From Maea johnstoni (taxonomy: Eukaryota; Annelida; Polychaeta; Spionida; Magelonidae), in assembly GCA_963942565.1 (NCBI GenBank), contig CAWWDR010001049.1, forward strand, positions 248,001 to 312,000: a stretch of DNA of 64,000 bases. The letters run 5' to 3'. The position numbers and the translations under genes were made by a program. Below, piece by piece: positions 43,415-52,793 of this stretch (its first letter is position 1; each line of letters begins with the position of its first letter). Under the pieces are notes generated by a model, which was not told the DNA's origin, made no database searches, and saw only the letters and a program-made list of their open reading frames with translations.

Positions 43415-45982
43415 ATGCATGACAGTTTTACAGTAAAAGCCCAGGAAGCTATTGAGCTCGCATCAAAAGCAGCCGTAGAAAAGCAACACAGCCAGATCGA
43501 TCCCGTTCATTTATTACTGGCGCTTGTCAATCAACAGGATGGAATTGTTCCGCCTTTACTGGACAGGCTCGGAGTGGAAAAATCCATGCTGGAAAATGAT
43601 ATTCTGGGATTTTTATCAAAGGTTCCAAGAGCTTTTGGAGAGACTCTACAGGTTTCATTGTCACAACAGGCAATGGGGCTTTTGCGAAAAGCGGAAAAAG
43701 AAGCCTCTGATTTAAAAGATGAGTTTATATCAACCGAGCATATTTTCATCTCCATAGCTTCTTCTGGTGGTTCTCTGTCCGATCTATTAAAAAAACATGG
43801 CATAACAAAGGATTCTATTTTACAGGCTTTAATTTCGATCCGTGGAAATCAGAGAGTGACCGATCAGAATCCCGAAGATAAATACCAGGCCCTCGAACGC
43901 TATTGCACAGATCTTACAGCCCTGGCGAGAAGAGAAAAACTGGATCCGGTCATTGGACGGGATGAGGAAATCCGCCGTGTCATGCAGGTACTCTCGAGAA
44001 GAACGAAAAACAATCCCGTTTTAATTGGCGAACCGGGAGTCGGTAAAACAGCAATTGCCGAAGGTCTGGCCAGAAGAATCGTATCGGGAGATGTCCCCGA
44101 TTCCCTGAAGAATAAAAAACTATTGTCACTCGATCTCGGGGCTTTGGTCGCCGGTGCGAAGTTTCGTGGTGAATTTGAAGAAAGACTTAAAACGGTTATC
44201 AAAGAGATCGGTATATCCGATGGATCGATCATTTTGTTTATCGACGAATTGCATACACTCATGGGGGCGGGAGCTGCCGAAGGATCAACAGATGCGTCAA
44301 ATCTGTTAAAACCGGCATTATCCAGAGGTGAATTGAGAACAATCGGGGCGACAACCCTGGACGAATACAGAAAACACATAGAAAAGGATCCGGCATTTGA
44401 GAGACGTTTCCAGCAGGTGTATACGGCAGAGCCGTCGGTTGAAGATTCCATAACAATATTGAGAGGGATAAAAGACCGATATGAGATTCATCACGGTGTT
44501 CGTATCAAGGACGAAGCGCTTATTGCCGCCGCTACCTTATCGGATCGATACATAACGTCGCGCTTTCTGCCCGACAAAGCCATTGATCTGGTTGATGAAG
44601 CCGCCAGTAGATTGAAAATGGAAATCGAAAGCCAGCCGGAAGAAATAGATCGACTTGAGAGAAAAATGCTTCAGCTGGAGATAGAAAAGCAGTCTCTCTC
44701 CAGAGAGGAAGATTCCGCATCCGATGAAAGGCGCCAATTGATTTCTTCTGAATTAGCTGACTTAAGAAGTGAATTCGATGCGCTATCTTTGCAATGGCAG
44801 AATGAGAAAAAGATTATCGAAGAGATTCGGGAACTGAAACAGCAGATAGAAGATCTTCAGAGACAGGAAAATATATTTGAAAGAGATGGGGATTTTGCCG
44901 GTGCTGCGGAAATCAAGCATGGAAAATTACCTATTGCTCATAGTGAGCTTTTCGCCAAAAGCGAAGAACTGGAAAAAATCCAGACTGGTAAGAGTCTGTT
45001 GCAGGAAGAAGTTACCGAAGAGGATATTACCCAGGTCGTTTCTACCTGGACAGGTATACCTGTTTCCAAGATGATCAGCTCAGAAAAAGAAAAACTGCTC
45101 AAACTGGAAACAATCCTTGAAGAGAGAGTTATCGGACAGAACACAGCGGTGGAAACAATCTCCGATGCCATCAGACGCAATAGGAGCGGGCTCTCTGAAA
45201 GTGGCAGGCCCCAGGGATCATTTATTTTTCTCGGTCCCACTGGTGTAGGTAAAACGGAACTGGCTAAGACTCTGGCGGATTTTTTATTTAACGATGAACG
45301 AGCTCTTACCAGAATCGATATGAGCGAATATATGGAGAAATATGCCGTTTCCAGATTAATCGGAGCCCCTCCGGGATATGTGGGATACGAGCAGGGTGGG
45401 CAACTGACCGAAGCCGTTCGTAGACGACCCTATTCGGTAATTCTATTTGACGAAATTGAAAAAGCCCATCCCGATGTGTTTAATATCCTGCTTCAGGTTC
45501 TAGATGACGGGAGATTGACAGACGGGCAGGGACGTATCGTCAATTTTCAGAATACCATTATTATCATGACCAGCAACCTGGGAAGTGAATTGATTCTGCA
45601 GAATCTTGAAAGTCAGGAATTGCGGAACCAGATGGATGGATTGATGAAAACTACATTCAAACCTGAGTTTCTCAATCGAATTGACGACATCATCATCTTT
45701 AATCAGCTCAGTGAAGACAATATCTTAAATATTATAGATATATTAATTAACCAGTTGGCAGAAAGGCTTAAAGATAAAAAAATCAATATGGAAATTGCAT
45801 CGGACGCTAAGAAATTCCTGGCGCATCAGGGTTATGACCCCTTATTCGGAGCCAGACCTCTTAAGCGTACATTGCAGAACTTACTGCAGAATCAACTGGC
45901 CAGAAAAATACTGGCTGGTGAGTATCCTGAAGGTTCAACAGTTCAAGTCAATTTGAAAGATGGCGAAATAGAATTTGCATAA
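43415..45982 (+). CDS. clpB: ATP-dependent disaggregase ClpB
   Basis: The 855-residue protein contains two Clp_N repeats (residues 1-145), AAA1 with Walker A G-E-P-G-V-G-K-T (205-212), a long coiled-coil middle domain (about 405-520) that couples to DnaK, AAA2 with G-P-T-G-V-G-K-T (near 607) and the D2-small domain. The pore motif G-Y-V-G-Y-E is present. It rescues aggregated proteins with DnaK in the cytosol. Full length and well conserved; a ribosome-binding site (GGAGG) precedes the ATG. It is monocistronic. Confidence 0.97.
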   Translation: MHDSFTVKAQEAIELASKAAVEKQHSQIDPVHLLLALVNQQDGIVPPLLDRLGVEKSMLENDILGFLSKVPRAFGETLQVSLSQQAMGLLRKAEKEASDLKDEFISTEHIFISIASSGGSLSDLLKKHGITKDSILQALISIRGNQRVTDQNPEDKYQALERYCTDLTALARREKLDPVIGRDEEIRRVMQVLSRRTKNNPVLIGEPGVGKTAIAEGLARRIVSGDVPDSLKNKKLLSLDLGALVAGAKFRGEFEERLKTVIKEIGISDGSIILFIDELHTLMGAGAAEGSTDASNLLKPALSRGELRTIGATTLDEYRKHIEKDPAFERRFQQVYTAEPSVEDSITILRGIKDRYEIHHGVRIKDEALIAAATLSDRYITSRFLPDKAIDLVDEAASRLKMEIESQPEEIDRLERKMLQLEIEKQSLSREEDSASDERRQLISSELADLRSEFDALSLQWQNEKKIIEEIRELKQQIEDLQRQENIFERDGDFAGAAEIKHGKLPIAHSELFAKSEELEKIQTGKSLLQEEVTEEDITQVVSTWTGIPVSKMISSEKEKLLKLETILEERVIGQNTAVETISDAIRRNRSGLSESGRPQGSFIFLGPTGVGKTELAKTLADFLFNDERALTRIDMSEYMEKYAVSRLIGAPPGYVGYEQGGQLTEAVRRRPYSVILFDEIEKAHPDVFNILLQVLDDGRLTDGQGRIVNFQNTIIIMTSNLGSELILQNLESQELRNQMDGLMKTTFKPEFLNRIDDIIIFNQLSEDNILNIIDILINQLAERLKDKKINMEIASDAKKFLAHQGYDPLFGARPLKRTLQNLLQNQLARKILAGEYPEGSTVQVNLKDGEIEFA

Positions 45983-46004
45983 ATTGAGGTGAGAGCCTTT
46001 TGGC

Positions 46005-47558
46005 TTATCTCCTTAAATAAGATAATTCAGAAGGCAATACGATATTGTTACCGAACAGGTCCTCACCATAACCATTTTCGGCGAGGATGCGAATATCTTT
46101 TAAAACTCTCCTGTCTCCGGAGAATGTCACATTTAAATTACTCGATATATCAATCTTACCCAAAGCCAGGTATGTGGTGATAGCCCGTTTGACATAATCG
46201 ATAAGCGTTTCGTCATCCACAGGATCCAGCTCTTCAAATGAAAAGCTGTTTTCATAAATCAATATGGTTTTCTGCTCCAGGAGATCAAGAAAAATAATTC
46301 TGAGCTTTTTCTTCATTTCATCTGTGCTTACTTTATTCATCTTCAGCTTTTTGATCAGGTAGTGTTTCATTATTTCTTTGGCGGCAAATTGCCGTTTATC
46401 TGAATTAATTACTTCATTGGCTCGAAACAGTTCTAAAGGCATGGACGCATCGTAAACCTGATCGTGAAGCTGCATTTTTACATTTCCACCGTAGTGGAGA
46501 ACTATTTTTGATAATAAGGTGGAGGGACGAACGTGAAATCCTCTGTAGTTGGGGATATTGACCGTTATGCTTCCGGAAACTGAATACTGTCTCAATACAG
46601 TTCGACACACTTCCTGGGATGAAACGATGAACTTGTCACAGTAGCTTATAAAATACTCCATGAGCACATTCACACACTGGGATTCTTCAATATGTCTTCT
46701 ATATTTCCATTTTCTGCTGAAATAATTGGCATGGCGTTCGACATAATGGACAAGAACAGTTGCCGTTTCCAGAAGATGATAAACAACAGATATCTGTCCT
46801 CTTAAAACCGGAAGATTTTTATCGTGCTGAGCAATATCTGAAAGCTGTAAGTGAGTATCGTATATTGATTGTAAGTTATGGAACTTGTTTTCCAGGATCC
46901 GCATTCTCTCTTCACTGATAATTTCAGGAATGCATCCTCGATAATCTCTTTTGCTGATCTTCTTATATATCTTCAGGCCTTTGCTTTCTTCTGCCAGATT
47001 GAGAAATGAAGTTGCCAGATTTATGGCAATTCGAGAAGGAAATCTCGTTTTCCTTCTTTTTAGATTATTCTGCAATCGGCCTTCGGGGAATAATTCTGTA
47101 AAGCTCTCGATCAGATAACCTTTATTGTCAATTTTAATCTTTTTCTTTGTGGCGATCTTCATCATAGTCGATGCATTTTGTACAAGACTTTTTAACATGA
47201 TATTTAATACTTTTTCAGTTTCAGCCAAAAATTCACCGTTGATTTCCCTCAAATTGTATAATGGAGCGGTTTTTTTAATGTGAAGAAGATTATAGGCGAT
47301 TGTTGTAAAAGATTTTGTTACGGCTATTGTCTGGCGAAAGGGATACCAGAATTTATTCTGTTTGGATCCGAAATAATCCATAATCTCTTCGCAGCGGGTT
47401 GCTTCGAGATGAAGCTTGCCGATAATTGGTCTGTGTATATTTTCAATACTGGTTTGTTCAGAAAGAAGATATGAGAGAGATAACAATTCCCTCATTTCAT
47501 TGGATATAAAAAATCCAAAGCTCTCTTCATCCAGTTCTAAAGCACTATTTAAAAGCAT
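46005..47558 (-). CDS. Large protein with internal HPr-like domain
   Basis: This 517-residue cytosolic protein is helical over residues 1-320. Residues about 328-400 read I-T-V-N-I-P-N-Y-R-G-F-H-V-R-P-S-T-L-L, an HPr-like domain with the phosphorylatable histidine H342 followed by R344-P. The remaining tail is not recognised. HPr normally carries phosphate in the PTS, but here the domain is embedded in a regulator-like protein with no PTS gene nearby. It may sense phosphotransfer or bind a partner. The gene follows clpB in convergent orientation. Confidence 0.65.
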   Translation of the reverse strand: MLLNSALELDEESFGFFISNEMRELLSLSYLLSEQTSIENIHRPIIGKLHLEATRCEEIMDYFGSKQNKFWYPFRQTIAVTKSFTTIAYNLLHIKKTAPLYNLREINGEFLAETEKVLNIMLKSLVQNASTMMKIATKKKIKIDNKGYLIESFTELFPEGRLQNNLKRRKTRFPSRIAINLATSFLNLAEESKGLKIYKKISKRDYRGCIPEIISEERMRILENKFHNLQSIYDTHLQLSDIAQHDKNLPVLRGQISVVYHLLETATVLVHYVERHANYFSRKWKYRRHIEESQCVNVLMEYFISYCDKFIVSSQEVCRTVLRQYSVSGSITVNIPNYRGFHVRPSTLLSKIVLHYGGNVKMQLHDQVYDASMPLELFRANEVINSDKRQFAAKEIMKHYLIKKLKMNKVSTDEMKKKLRIIFLDLLEQKTILIYENSFSFEELDPVDDETLIDYVKRAITTYLALGKIDISSNLNVTFSGDRRVLKDIRILAENGYGEDLFGNNIVLPSELSYLRR

Positions 47559-47607
47559 AAATGATCTTTTTTCCTAATCGAAACTATACTTCAGTGAAAG
47601 ACACTTT

Positions 47608-48696
47608 TCAAGTGAGTAAATTAATTCTTGTAAATATATAGTCAAGAGAGTCCTTTTTCAGCTTAACTCGGGAATAATTGCTGTTTCCCAGCTTTTTATG
47701 AGTAATGGGGTTGTAGGTAATATTGCTTTTATTATTTTCCTCGTCATACCATGTCACAAGAGATATTTCCCCTTTTTCAATTTCCAGGCAGTTAATTCCC
47801 TTTTTATCGATGACACAACCGGAATTAAATAAACAGGGAATTATCATGTGGTCGTAAATACTGCTGAACGAGTCGTAATGGTCACCACTTTCCAGCAGAA
47901 TCTTTAATGCGTCGGCCAATACCCTTATGGAAGACTCTAACTGTTCCTTTTCCTCGACACTGGAATTTAAATGCTTTCGGATACGCTTTTCAATGTTGTA
48001 TTTCAGGTAATCAGCTTCTGAATGACCTTCGAAAAGTGCTCTGTGCGTATGCCCGACCAGAGACAGGATCTTCTTCTCTTTGCAATAATCATAAATTTTT
48101 TCTTCGGCTTTCAACTTTTTAACATTTGTATAGGGCCGCTTGATATTTTTTATCATAAGAGGGTGGGCCAGATATCTAAGAGCCAGTCCGACCATGGTAT
48201 TTTTTAATCCGTGATAGCTTGAAGCCTGATGACCGTGGAGAACAAACATTGTGTTTTCTTTGTAATGCAGTTTTAAAGCCGGAAGTATATCAAAGTTGAT
48301 ATCATTTTTTTTAAAATTGATAGTATTTTTTAAGAGCATCAAATCCCAATCGTGGTTTCCGACGATTTTAAAAAGATCTCCCCTATCCCGGAATAAACCG
48401 AATTGCTCATATAAATCGTGCCATTTTTTATATATGGTCGTAAGCGATACTCTCTGAAGTTCTTCAATATCTCCGTTCAATATCAGTTTAAATTTCTTTT
48501 TGTAATAATAATGATCCAGAATGTAAGAATACATCTGCGAATTGGGCAGGAAATCGTCCCGGCTTTTTCGACCGCCAAGATGAAAATCACTGAAAATCAC
48601 AATCTTATCTTCTTCATCGATATTCAGGCTGGGACAATTGTTGAATAATTTATCGAGTTTTTCAAAACTTTGATGTTTTATATTCATTAATTTCAA
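47608..48696 (-). CDS. Calcineurin-type metallophosphoesterase
   Basis: The 362-residue protein has the five metal-binding motifs in order: F-S-D-F-H-L-G (D-x-H), N-G-D-I-E-E (G-D), V-G-N-H-D-W (G-N-H-D), L-H-G-H-Q and V-G-H-T-H-R (G-H-x-H). It is cytosolic by sequence, with no signal peptide. The substrate is unknown; similar proteins cleave nucleotides, lipids or phosphodiesters. It lies 50 bp upstream of the HPr-domain gene on the same strand and may be co-transcribed. Confidence 0.85.
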   Translation of the reverse strand: MKLMNIKHQSFEKLDKLFNNCPSLNIDEEDKIVIFSDFHLGGRKSRDDFLPNSQMYSYILDHYYYKKKFKLILNGDIEELQRVSLTTIYKKWHDLYEQFGLFRDRGDLFKIVGNHDWDLMLLKNTINFKKNDINFDILPALKLHYKENTMFVLHGHQASSYHGLKNTMVGLALRYLAHPLMIKNIKRPYTNVKKLKAEEKIYDYCKEKKILSLVGHTHRALFEGHSEADYLKYNIEKRIRKHLNSSVEEKEQLESSIRVLADALKILLESGDHYDSFSSIYDHMIIPCLFNSGCVIDKKGINCLEIEKGEISLVTWYDEENNKSNITYNPITHKKLGNSNYSRVKLKKDSLDYIFTRINLLT

Positions 48697-48744
48697 TTAT
48701 AATGTGAGTTGACTCTTTTTCAAATAAAAAGAGTTATAGAAAAC

Positions 48745-48773
48745 TTGACTATATATGAAAAGTTATATATATT
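48745..48773 (+). promoter_or_regulatory. Sigma-70-type promoter of thioredoxin gene
   Basis: TTGACT (48745-48750) and TATATT (48768-48773) are separated by 17 bp, 34 bp before the trxA start. This matches the housekeeping promoter consensus closely. Confidence 0.6.
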
Positions 48774-48806
48774 CTGTTTATCAAAAAAAATAAGAGAGGT
48801 GATGTT

Positions 48807-49163
48807 ATGGCTGAACATCTAACTGTAGAGACATTTAAAGAAAAGGTATTTAATTATACAGATAATAAAGAATGGAAATTTGAAGGCGATCTTCCCTGCA
48901 TCATAGACTTTTATGCAGACTGGTGTGGTCCCTGTAAAATGGTAGCTCCCATTCTGGAAGAACTTTCCGGTGAATATGAAGGCAAAATGAATGTCTACAA
49001 AATAAATACTGAAGAACAGCAGGAACTTGCTCAGGCTTTCGGAATACAGAGTATTCCATCTATATTGTTTGTTCCCAAAGACGGTCAGCCGCAAATGTCT
49101 GCCGGTGCTTTACCTAAAGATAGTTTTCTCGAAGCGATGAAAACCGTATTGAATGTTGAATAA
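48807..49163 (+). CDS. trxA: Thioredoxin
   Basis: The 118-residue protein has the active site W-C-G-P-C-K and the cis-proline segment G-I-Q-S-I-P-S, with the usual fold order. It reduces disulfides in cytosolic proteins. Start: ATG with GAGAGGTG upstream. A terminator follows, so it is monocistronic. Confidence 0.95.
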   Translation: MAEHLTVETFKEKVFNYTDNKEWKFEGDLPCIIDFYADWCGPCKMVAPILEELSGEYEGKMNVYKINTEEQQELAQAFGIQSIPSILFVPKDGQPQMSAGALPKDSFLEAMKTVLNVE

Positions 49164-49186
49164 ATCCTGATTTTTGTTAATTATAT

Positions 49187-49224
49187 AAGAGGCGTTACTT
49201 TTTGAAGTAACAGCCTCTTTTTTT
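49187..49224 (+). terminator. Rho-independent terminator
   Basis: AAGAGGC-GTTACT pairs with AGTAAC-A-GCCTCTT with one bulge, and a T-run follows. It separates trxA from argH. Confidence 0.85.
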
Positions 49225-49249
49225 ATAACTGATTGTATAGGGGTACGAA

Positions 49250-50632
49250 ATGTCAAAACTCTGGGAGAAAGATTATTCCACTGACAAATTAATTGAAGAG
49301 TTTACAGTAGGGAGAGATTATCGTCTCGATATGAATCTCATTCCCTCCGATTGTATAGCCTCTATTGCCCATGCCAGAATGCTCAATTCTATCGATATTT
49401 TAACCGATGAAGATTTTAGAAAACTAAAAAGCGGCCTGATCTCAATTATCAAAGATCACAAAGAGGGTAGGTTTTTAATTAATTTGTCCGATGAAGATGG
49501 TCATACTGCTATTGAAAATCGACTTTCTGAGATTTGCGGTGATGCGGGGAAGCGGATTCATACGGGTAGAAGCCGTAATGATCAGGTCGTGACCTGTGTC
49601 CGTATTTTTTCCCGTTCCATGCTTCTGGAAATACTCTATGCCGGCTTTGAACTGGCTGAGACTTTAATCGCCTTTTCCCGAAAATATAATGATGTTCCCA
49701 TGCCGGGAAGAACACATATGCAGACTGCCATGCCGTCATCTGTTGGATTATGGGCAGGCGCTTTTGCTGAAGAATTAGCAGATGACCTACAAATGGTCTA
49801 CAATACGCTTGAAATTATAAATCAGAATCCTCTGGGAGCGGCAGCGGGGTACGGGGTTCCATTACCTCTTAACAGAGAAATGACCGCTGAACTGATGGGT
49901 TTTCCAAAAGTACAGAATAATGTCATATATGTGAATAATTCGAGAGGGAAATTCGAATCTGTCATATTAGACTCTCTCGATCAGATAGGTCTAACCATGA
50001 GTAAAATCGCTCAGGATCTTATCTTGTTTTCCCTTCCCGAATTCGGGTATTTCAAATTGCCCGATGAACTCTGCACTGGATCGAGCATAATGCCTCAGAA
50101 AAAAAATCCCGATGGGCTGGAATTAACAAGATCAGCTTCTGCAGTAATATCAGCAGCTTCGACAGAAGTTAAAAATATCATCAGATCTTTGCCTTCCGGA
50201 TACAACCGCGATTTTCAGGCAGCAAAAGAACCCTTTATCAAAGGGAATCGCATGGCTTTGACTGTTCTCAAAGTAATAAACCTGACAATAGAGAAATTAC
50301 AGGTAAACGAAGGGAAACTCCTTGAAGGATTTACATCTGATATACACGCAACAGATGCGGCGTTGGAATTGGTAGCATCGGGCAGTACTTTTCGTGAAGC
50401 TTATAAAGAGGTGGGACTCAATCTAGATAAACTGACAGATAGAGATCCCTATGATGCCATTAAAAGTAGAACTCACAGTGGGTCTACCGGTAATCCAAGG
50501 TTTGAAATATGTTCGGGAACTATCAAAGAATTGAAATCGAAAACCAGGGCGATCAGCACTGTTGTGGATAAAGCGGTCAGGGAACTGACAGGGGAAGATA
50601 TTCAAATCATTCTCCCTGTCGATTACCGTTAG
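49250..50632 (+). CDS. argH: Argininosuccinate lyase
   Basis: The 460-residue enzyme has the fumarase/aspartase-superfamily signature G-S-S-I-M-P-Q-K-K-N-P-D-G (near residue 277), H-T-G-R-S-R-N-D-Q and T-H-M-Q-T-A. It splits argininosuccinate to arginine and fumarate, the last step of arginine synthesis, in the cytosol as a tetramer. Other arg genes are not in the window. Complete, with normal length. Confidence 0.95.
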   Translation: MSKLWEKDYSTDKLIEEFTVGRDYRLDMNLIPSDCIASIAHARMLNSIDILTDEDFRKLKSGLISIIKDHKEGRFLINLSDEDGHTAIENRLSEICGDAGKRIHTGRSRNDQVVTCVRIFSRSMLLEILYAGFELAETLIAFSRKYNDVPMPGRTHMQTAMPSSVGLWAGAFAEELADDLQMVYNTLEIINQNPLGAAAGYGVPLPLNREMTAELMGFPKVQNNVIYVNNSRGKFESVILDSLDQIGLTMSKIAQDLILFSLPEFGYFKLPDELCTGSSIMPQKKNPDGLELTRSASAVISAASTEVKNIIRSLPSGYNRDFQAAKEPFIKGNRMALTVLKVINLTIEKLQVNEGKLLEGFTSDIHATDAALELVASGSTFREAYKEVGLNLDKLTDRDPYDAIKSRTHSGSTGNPRFEICSGTIKELKSKTRAISTVVDKAVRELTGEDIQIILPVDYR

Positions 50633-50635
50633 AAA

Positions 50636-51919
50636 TCAGTCTGATGTGGATAAATCCTGAATCTGTTTAATCAGCTCTCGCAATTTATCCTCTCTGGCTG
50701 TGCTTTCGTTTAGTTTTCTTTCCAGTTCACTTATTTCTGTCGTCAAATCGGTTTTGATTTGTTCAAGTTCCTGAATTTGACTGGTCATTCTTCTCATTCT
50801 GTTCTCAGAAGTGCTTCTGTCTGATTCCATAGAACTGTTTTTCTCTTTCAGTTCTAAAATCAGAGCTTCCACTTCTATAAGTCTATTGGTTCTCGATTCC
50901 AGTTCTCTCTGAAGTTTTTCAAGCTTGCTGTCTTCAGTGCTCATAGCTCTTTCAGTTTCCAGAACCTGCTCATCGGTTTTCTGAGGATCGAGATATATTG
51001 TATATTCGAGGTCTGTCGTCGCCTTCACGGAGAGCAGTTTATCTTCATAACCCCTTTTCCGTATTAGGAAAGTCAGTTCTTCCTCTTTGGGGTATAATCC
51101 GGTAAATGTCCCTTTCCCCGATAAAATTCCATTAACATATATCTGCGAATCACTAGGTATTGTTACGATACCCGTTTGAATGAGAATATCCTTTTCCGGT
51201 TCTATACCGAGTATATTGAGGTTATCCGATTCATTCATGATCAGATTATTTTTGGTTGAAATCTCAGAAAGAACTTCAGTTTCAGATCCGGAGCCTATAA
51301 ATATTTCACTTCCAGCAGTTGCCGATTGAGAATCATCCATTCCATCTTTGACAGATACAGCAACAAGACCTTCATCAACAACAAGATAAGTTCCTTCGCT
51401 GTTTCGATCGACTAGGAAAGTAGTACCCCGCACAGAAAATATTCTGTCTTCAGATTTTACTTCCAGTTTCTCGCCTTCGCTTAACTTGTTGACTCTGTAT
51501 AGCATGGAACCTGTAAGAATCTCTGTCTTTATATCAGTAGACTTATCCAGGTTAAAGATATTTTTTATTCTGACAACGGTATTGCTCCGTATTTTCGCAG
51601 CGGCTACATCTGAAAACTGAACCTGACAGAACGAATCATCGACAACTTTTATTATGTCTCCGGCGAAAAGAGATTCGCCAATTTCCGCCTGCAATATCTC
51701 ATCATTTCTCAAAACATAAACTTCACCGGAAATGGCTGTTATAAAAGCCTCTTCCTGTCCTGTAATGCTCACAGGATCGAGTTTGCGAACTTCTTTTTCG
51801 CTATTGGTTAAATTAAAATAGAAATAAGCGGCGATAGATGCGGTTATTAAACCAATCAAAAAGATAATACTAGTTCGAATAAATTGTTTCATAAGTATAA
51901 ATATATATACTTCAGCCAA
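50636..51919 (-). CDS. FecR/PEGA-domain membrane protein
   Basis: After an amino-terminal membrane anchor (I-I-F-L-I-G-L-I-T-A-S-I-A-A-Y), residues about 50-190 resemble the FecR domain (G-D-I-I-K-V-V-D-D-S-F; R-G-T-T-F-L-V-D). A PEGA domain follows (I-Y-V-N-G-I-L-S-G-K-G; L-I-R-K-R-G-Y), then a coiled coil of about 110 residues. The start may be at M10 (51892). It probably sits in the inner membrane facing the periplasm. The function is unknown, and no FecI-type sigma factor is nearby. Confidence 0.7.
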   Translation of the reverse strand: MAEVYIFILMKQFIRTSIIFLIGLITASIAAYFYFNLTNSEKEVRKLDPVSITGQEEAFITAISGEVYVLRNDEILQAEIGESLFAGDIIKVVDDSFCQVQFSDVAAAKIRSNTVVRIKNIFNLDKSTDIKTEILTGSMLYRVNKLSEGEKLEVKSEDRIFSVRGTTFLVDRNSEGTYLVVDEGLVAVSVKDGMDDSQSATAGSEIFIGSGSETEVLSEISTKNNLIMNESDNLNILGIEPEKDILIQTGIVTIPSDSQIYVNGILSGKGTFTGLYPKEEELTFLIRKRGYEDKLLSVKATTDLEYTIYLDPQKTDEQVLETERAMSTEDSKLEKLQRELESRTNRLIEVEALILELKEKNSSMESDRSTSENRMRRMTSQIQELEQIKTDLTTEISELERKLNESTAREDKLRELIKQIQDLSTSD

Positions 51920-51950
51920 AATTACACAATATTTATGCTAAAATAAAAAC

Positions 51951-52310
51951 ATGAAAATGCTCAATCGTGTTATAAAAAAGTTCAATTACGCCTTTAAGGG
52001 ACTCAAAATTGCCATAATTACCGATAACAGCTTCAAAATTCATTTTATTTTTGCCTTGCCCGTTATTATTTCGGGGTTTATTCTCAATTTCAATCAATTC
52101 GAATGGATTATTATCTGTCTGTCTATCGGCATCGTATTAATCGCAGAGTTATTTAATACTTCAATTGAATATCTTGTAAAAATGTTTACCGATGAATATC
52201 ACGAATTGGCCGAGAAGCTTCTGGATATTGCTGCAGGAGCAGTTCTTATGTCAGCTTTATTATCAGTGGTTTTGGCTCTATTTATTTATATTCCCCATTT
52301 TAGCGGGTAG
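51951..52310 (+). CDS. dgkA: Diacylglycerol kinase
   Basis: This 119-residue integral membrane protein has three hydrophobic helices and the DgkA signature A-E-L-F-N-T-S-I-E-Y with E-L-A-E-K-L-L-D-I-A-A-G-A-V. Homologues phosphorylate diacylglycerol or undecaprenol in the inner membrane. The gene is divergent from the FecR-type gene. Overlap with the next minus-strand gene is 11 bp. Confidence 0.92.
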   Translation: MKMLNRVIKKFNYAFKGLKIAIITDNSFKIHFIFALPVIISGFILNFNQFEWIIICLSIGIVLIAELFNTSIEYLVKMFTDEYHELAEKLLDIAAGAVLMSALLSVVLALFIYIPHFSG

Positions 52311-52620
52311 ACCTCAGTTGCTGGAGAACAAAATCCAATAGCTCTTTATCCATTTCTGAACCGCCTTTTTCCATTAAGCGGATCACTCTGTTTTTATTGT
52401 AGGGACCATCACAAGTCAATGAGCTGCTCGATCTGCCCTCATCGGCGGATTTCCAGGTGACGGTTCTTTGAACTGATCTTTTGTCATAAGATATTTGAAA
52501 GCCCACGAGCTTTTGCATGTCATTGTCGTACCAGAGGATCAGATCCATGTCTTTGTCCATAAACCAGCGCCTGATCCCTTCTTCGGGAATTTGTCTCACA
52601 TGTTTCACTTCAACCAGCAC
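52300..52620 (-). CDS. Hypothetical protein
   Basis: This 106-residue protein has beta-strand-like V-E-V-K-H-V-R-Q and L-I-L-W-Y-D-N-D-M-Q-K-L-V-G-F-Q, and a helical end. No signal peptide or known motif. It converges on dgkA with an 11-bp overlap. The reading frame looks real from its codon pattern. Confidence 0.55.
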   Translation of the reverse strand: MLVEVKHVRQIPEEGIRRWFMDKDMDLILWYDNDMQKLVGFQISYDKRSVQRTVTWKSADEGRSSSSLTCDGPYNKNRVIRLMEKGGSEMDKELLDFVLQQLRSTR

Positions 52621-52793
52621 AAGCTATCCTCCAATTCTGAGTATAATACGGCTATGTATTTAATTCAATTTTTCCTTTTGCATATATCAGAATTGCTGAT
52701 AGAAGTCATAAAAAATGATTGTTGGATAATAAAATAGTTCCCGGGGTAAAATCATTTTTACAAATAAAAATCATTTAATCAGGAGTCTATTTT

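Noticed and set aside
45983-46015. Terminator after clpB
   Set aside because: The inverted repeat (GAGAGCC / GGCTTATCTC) is imperfect and has no T-run, so it was not called.
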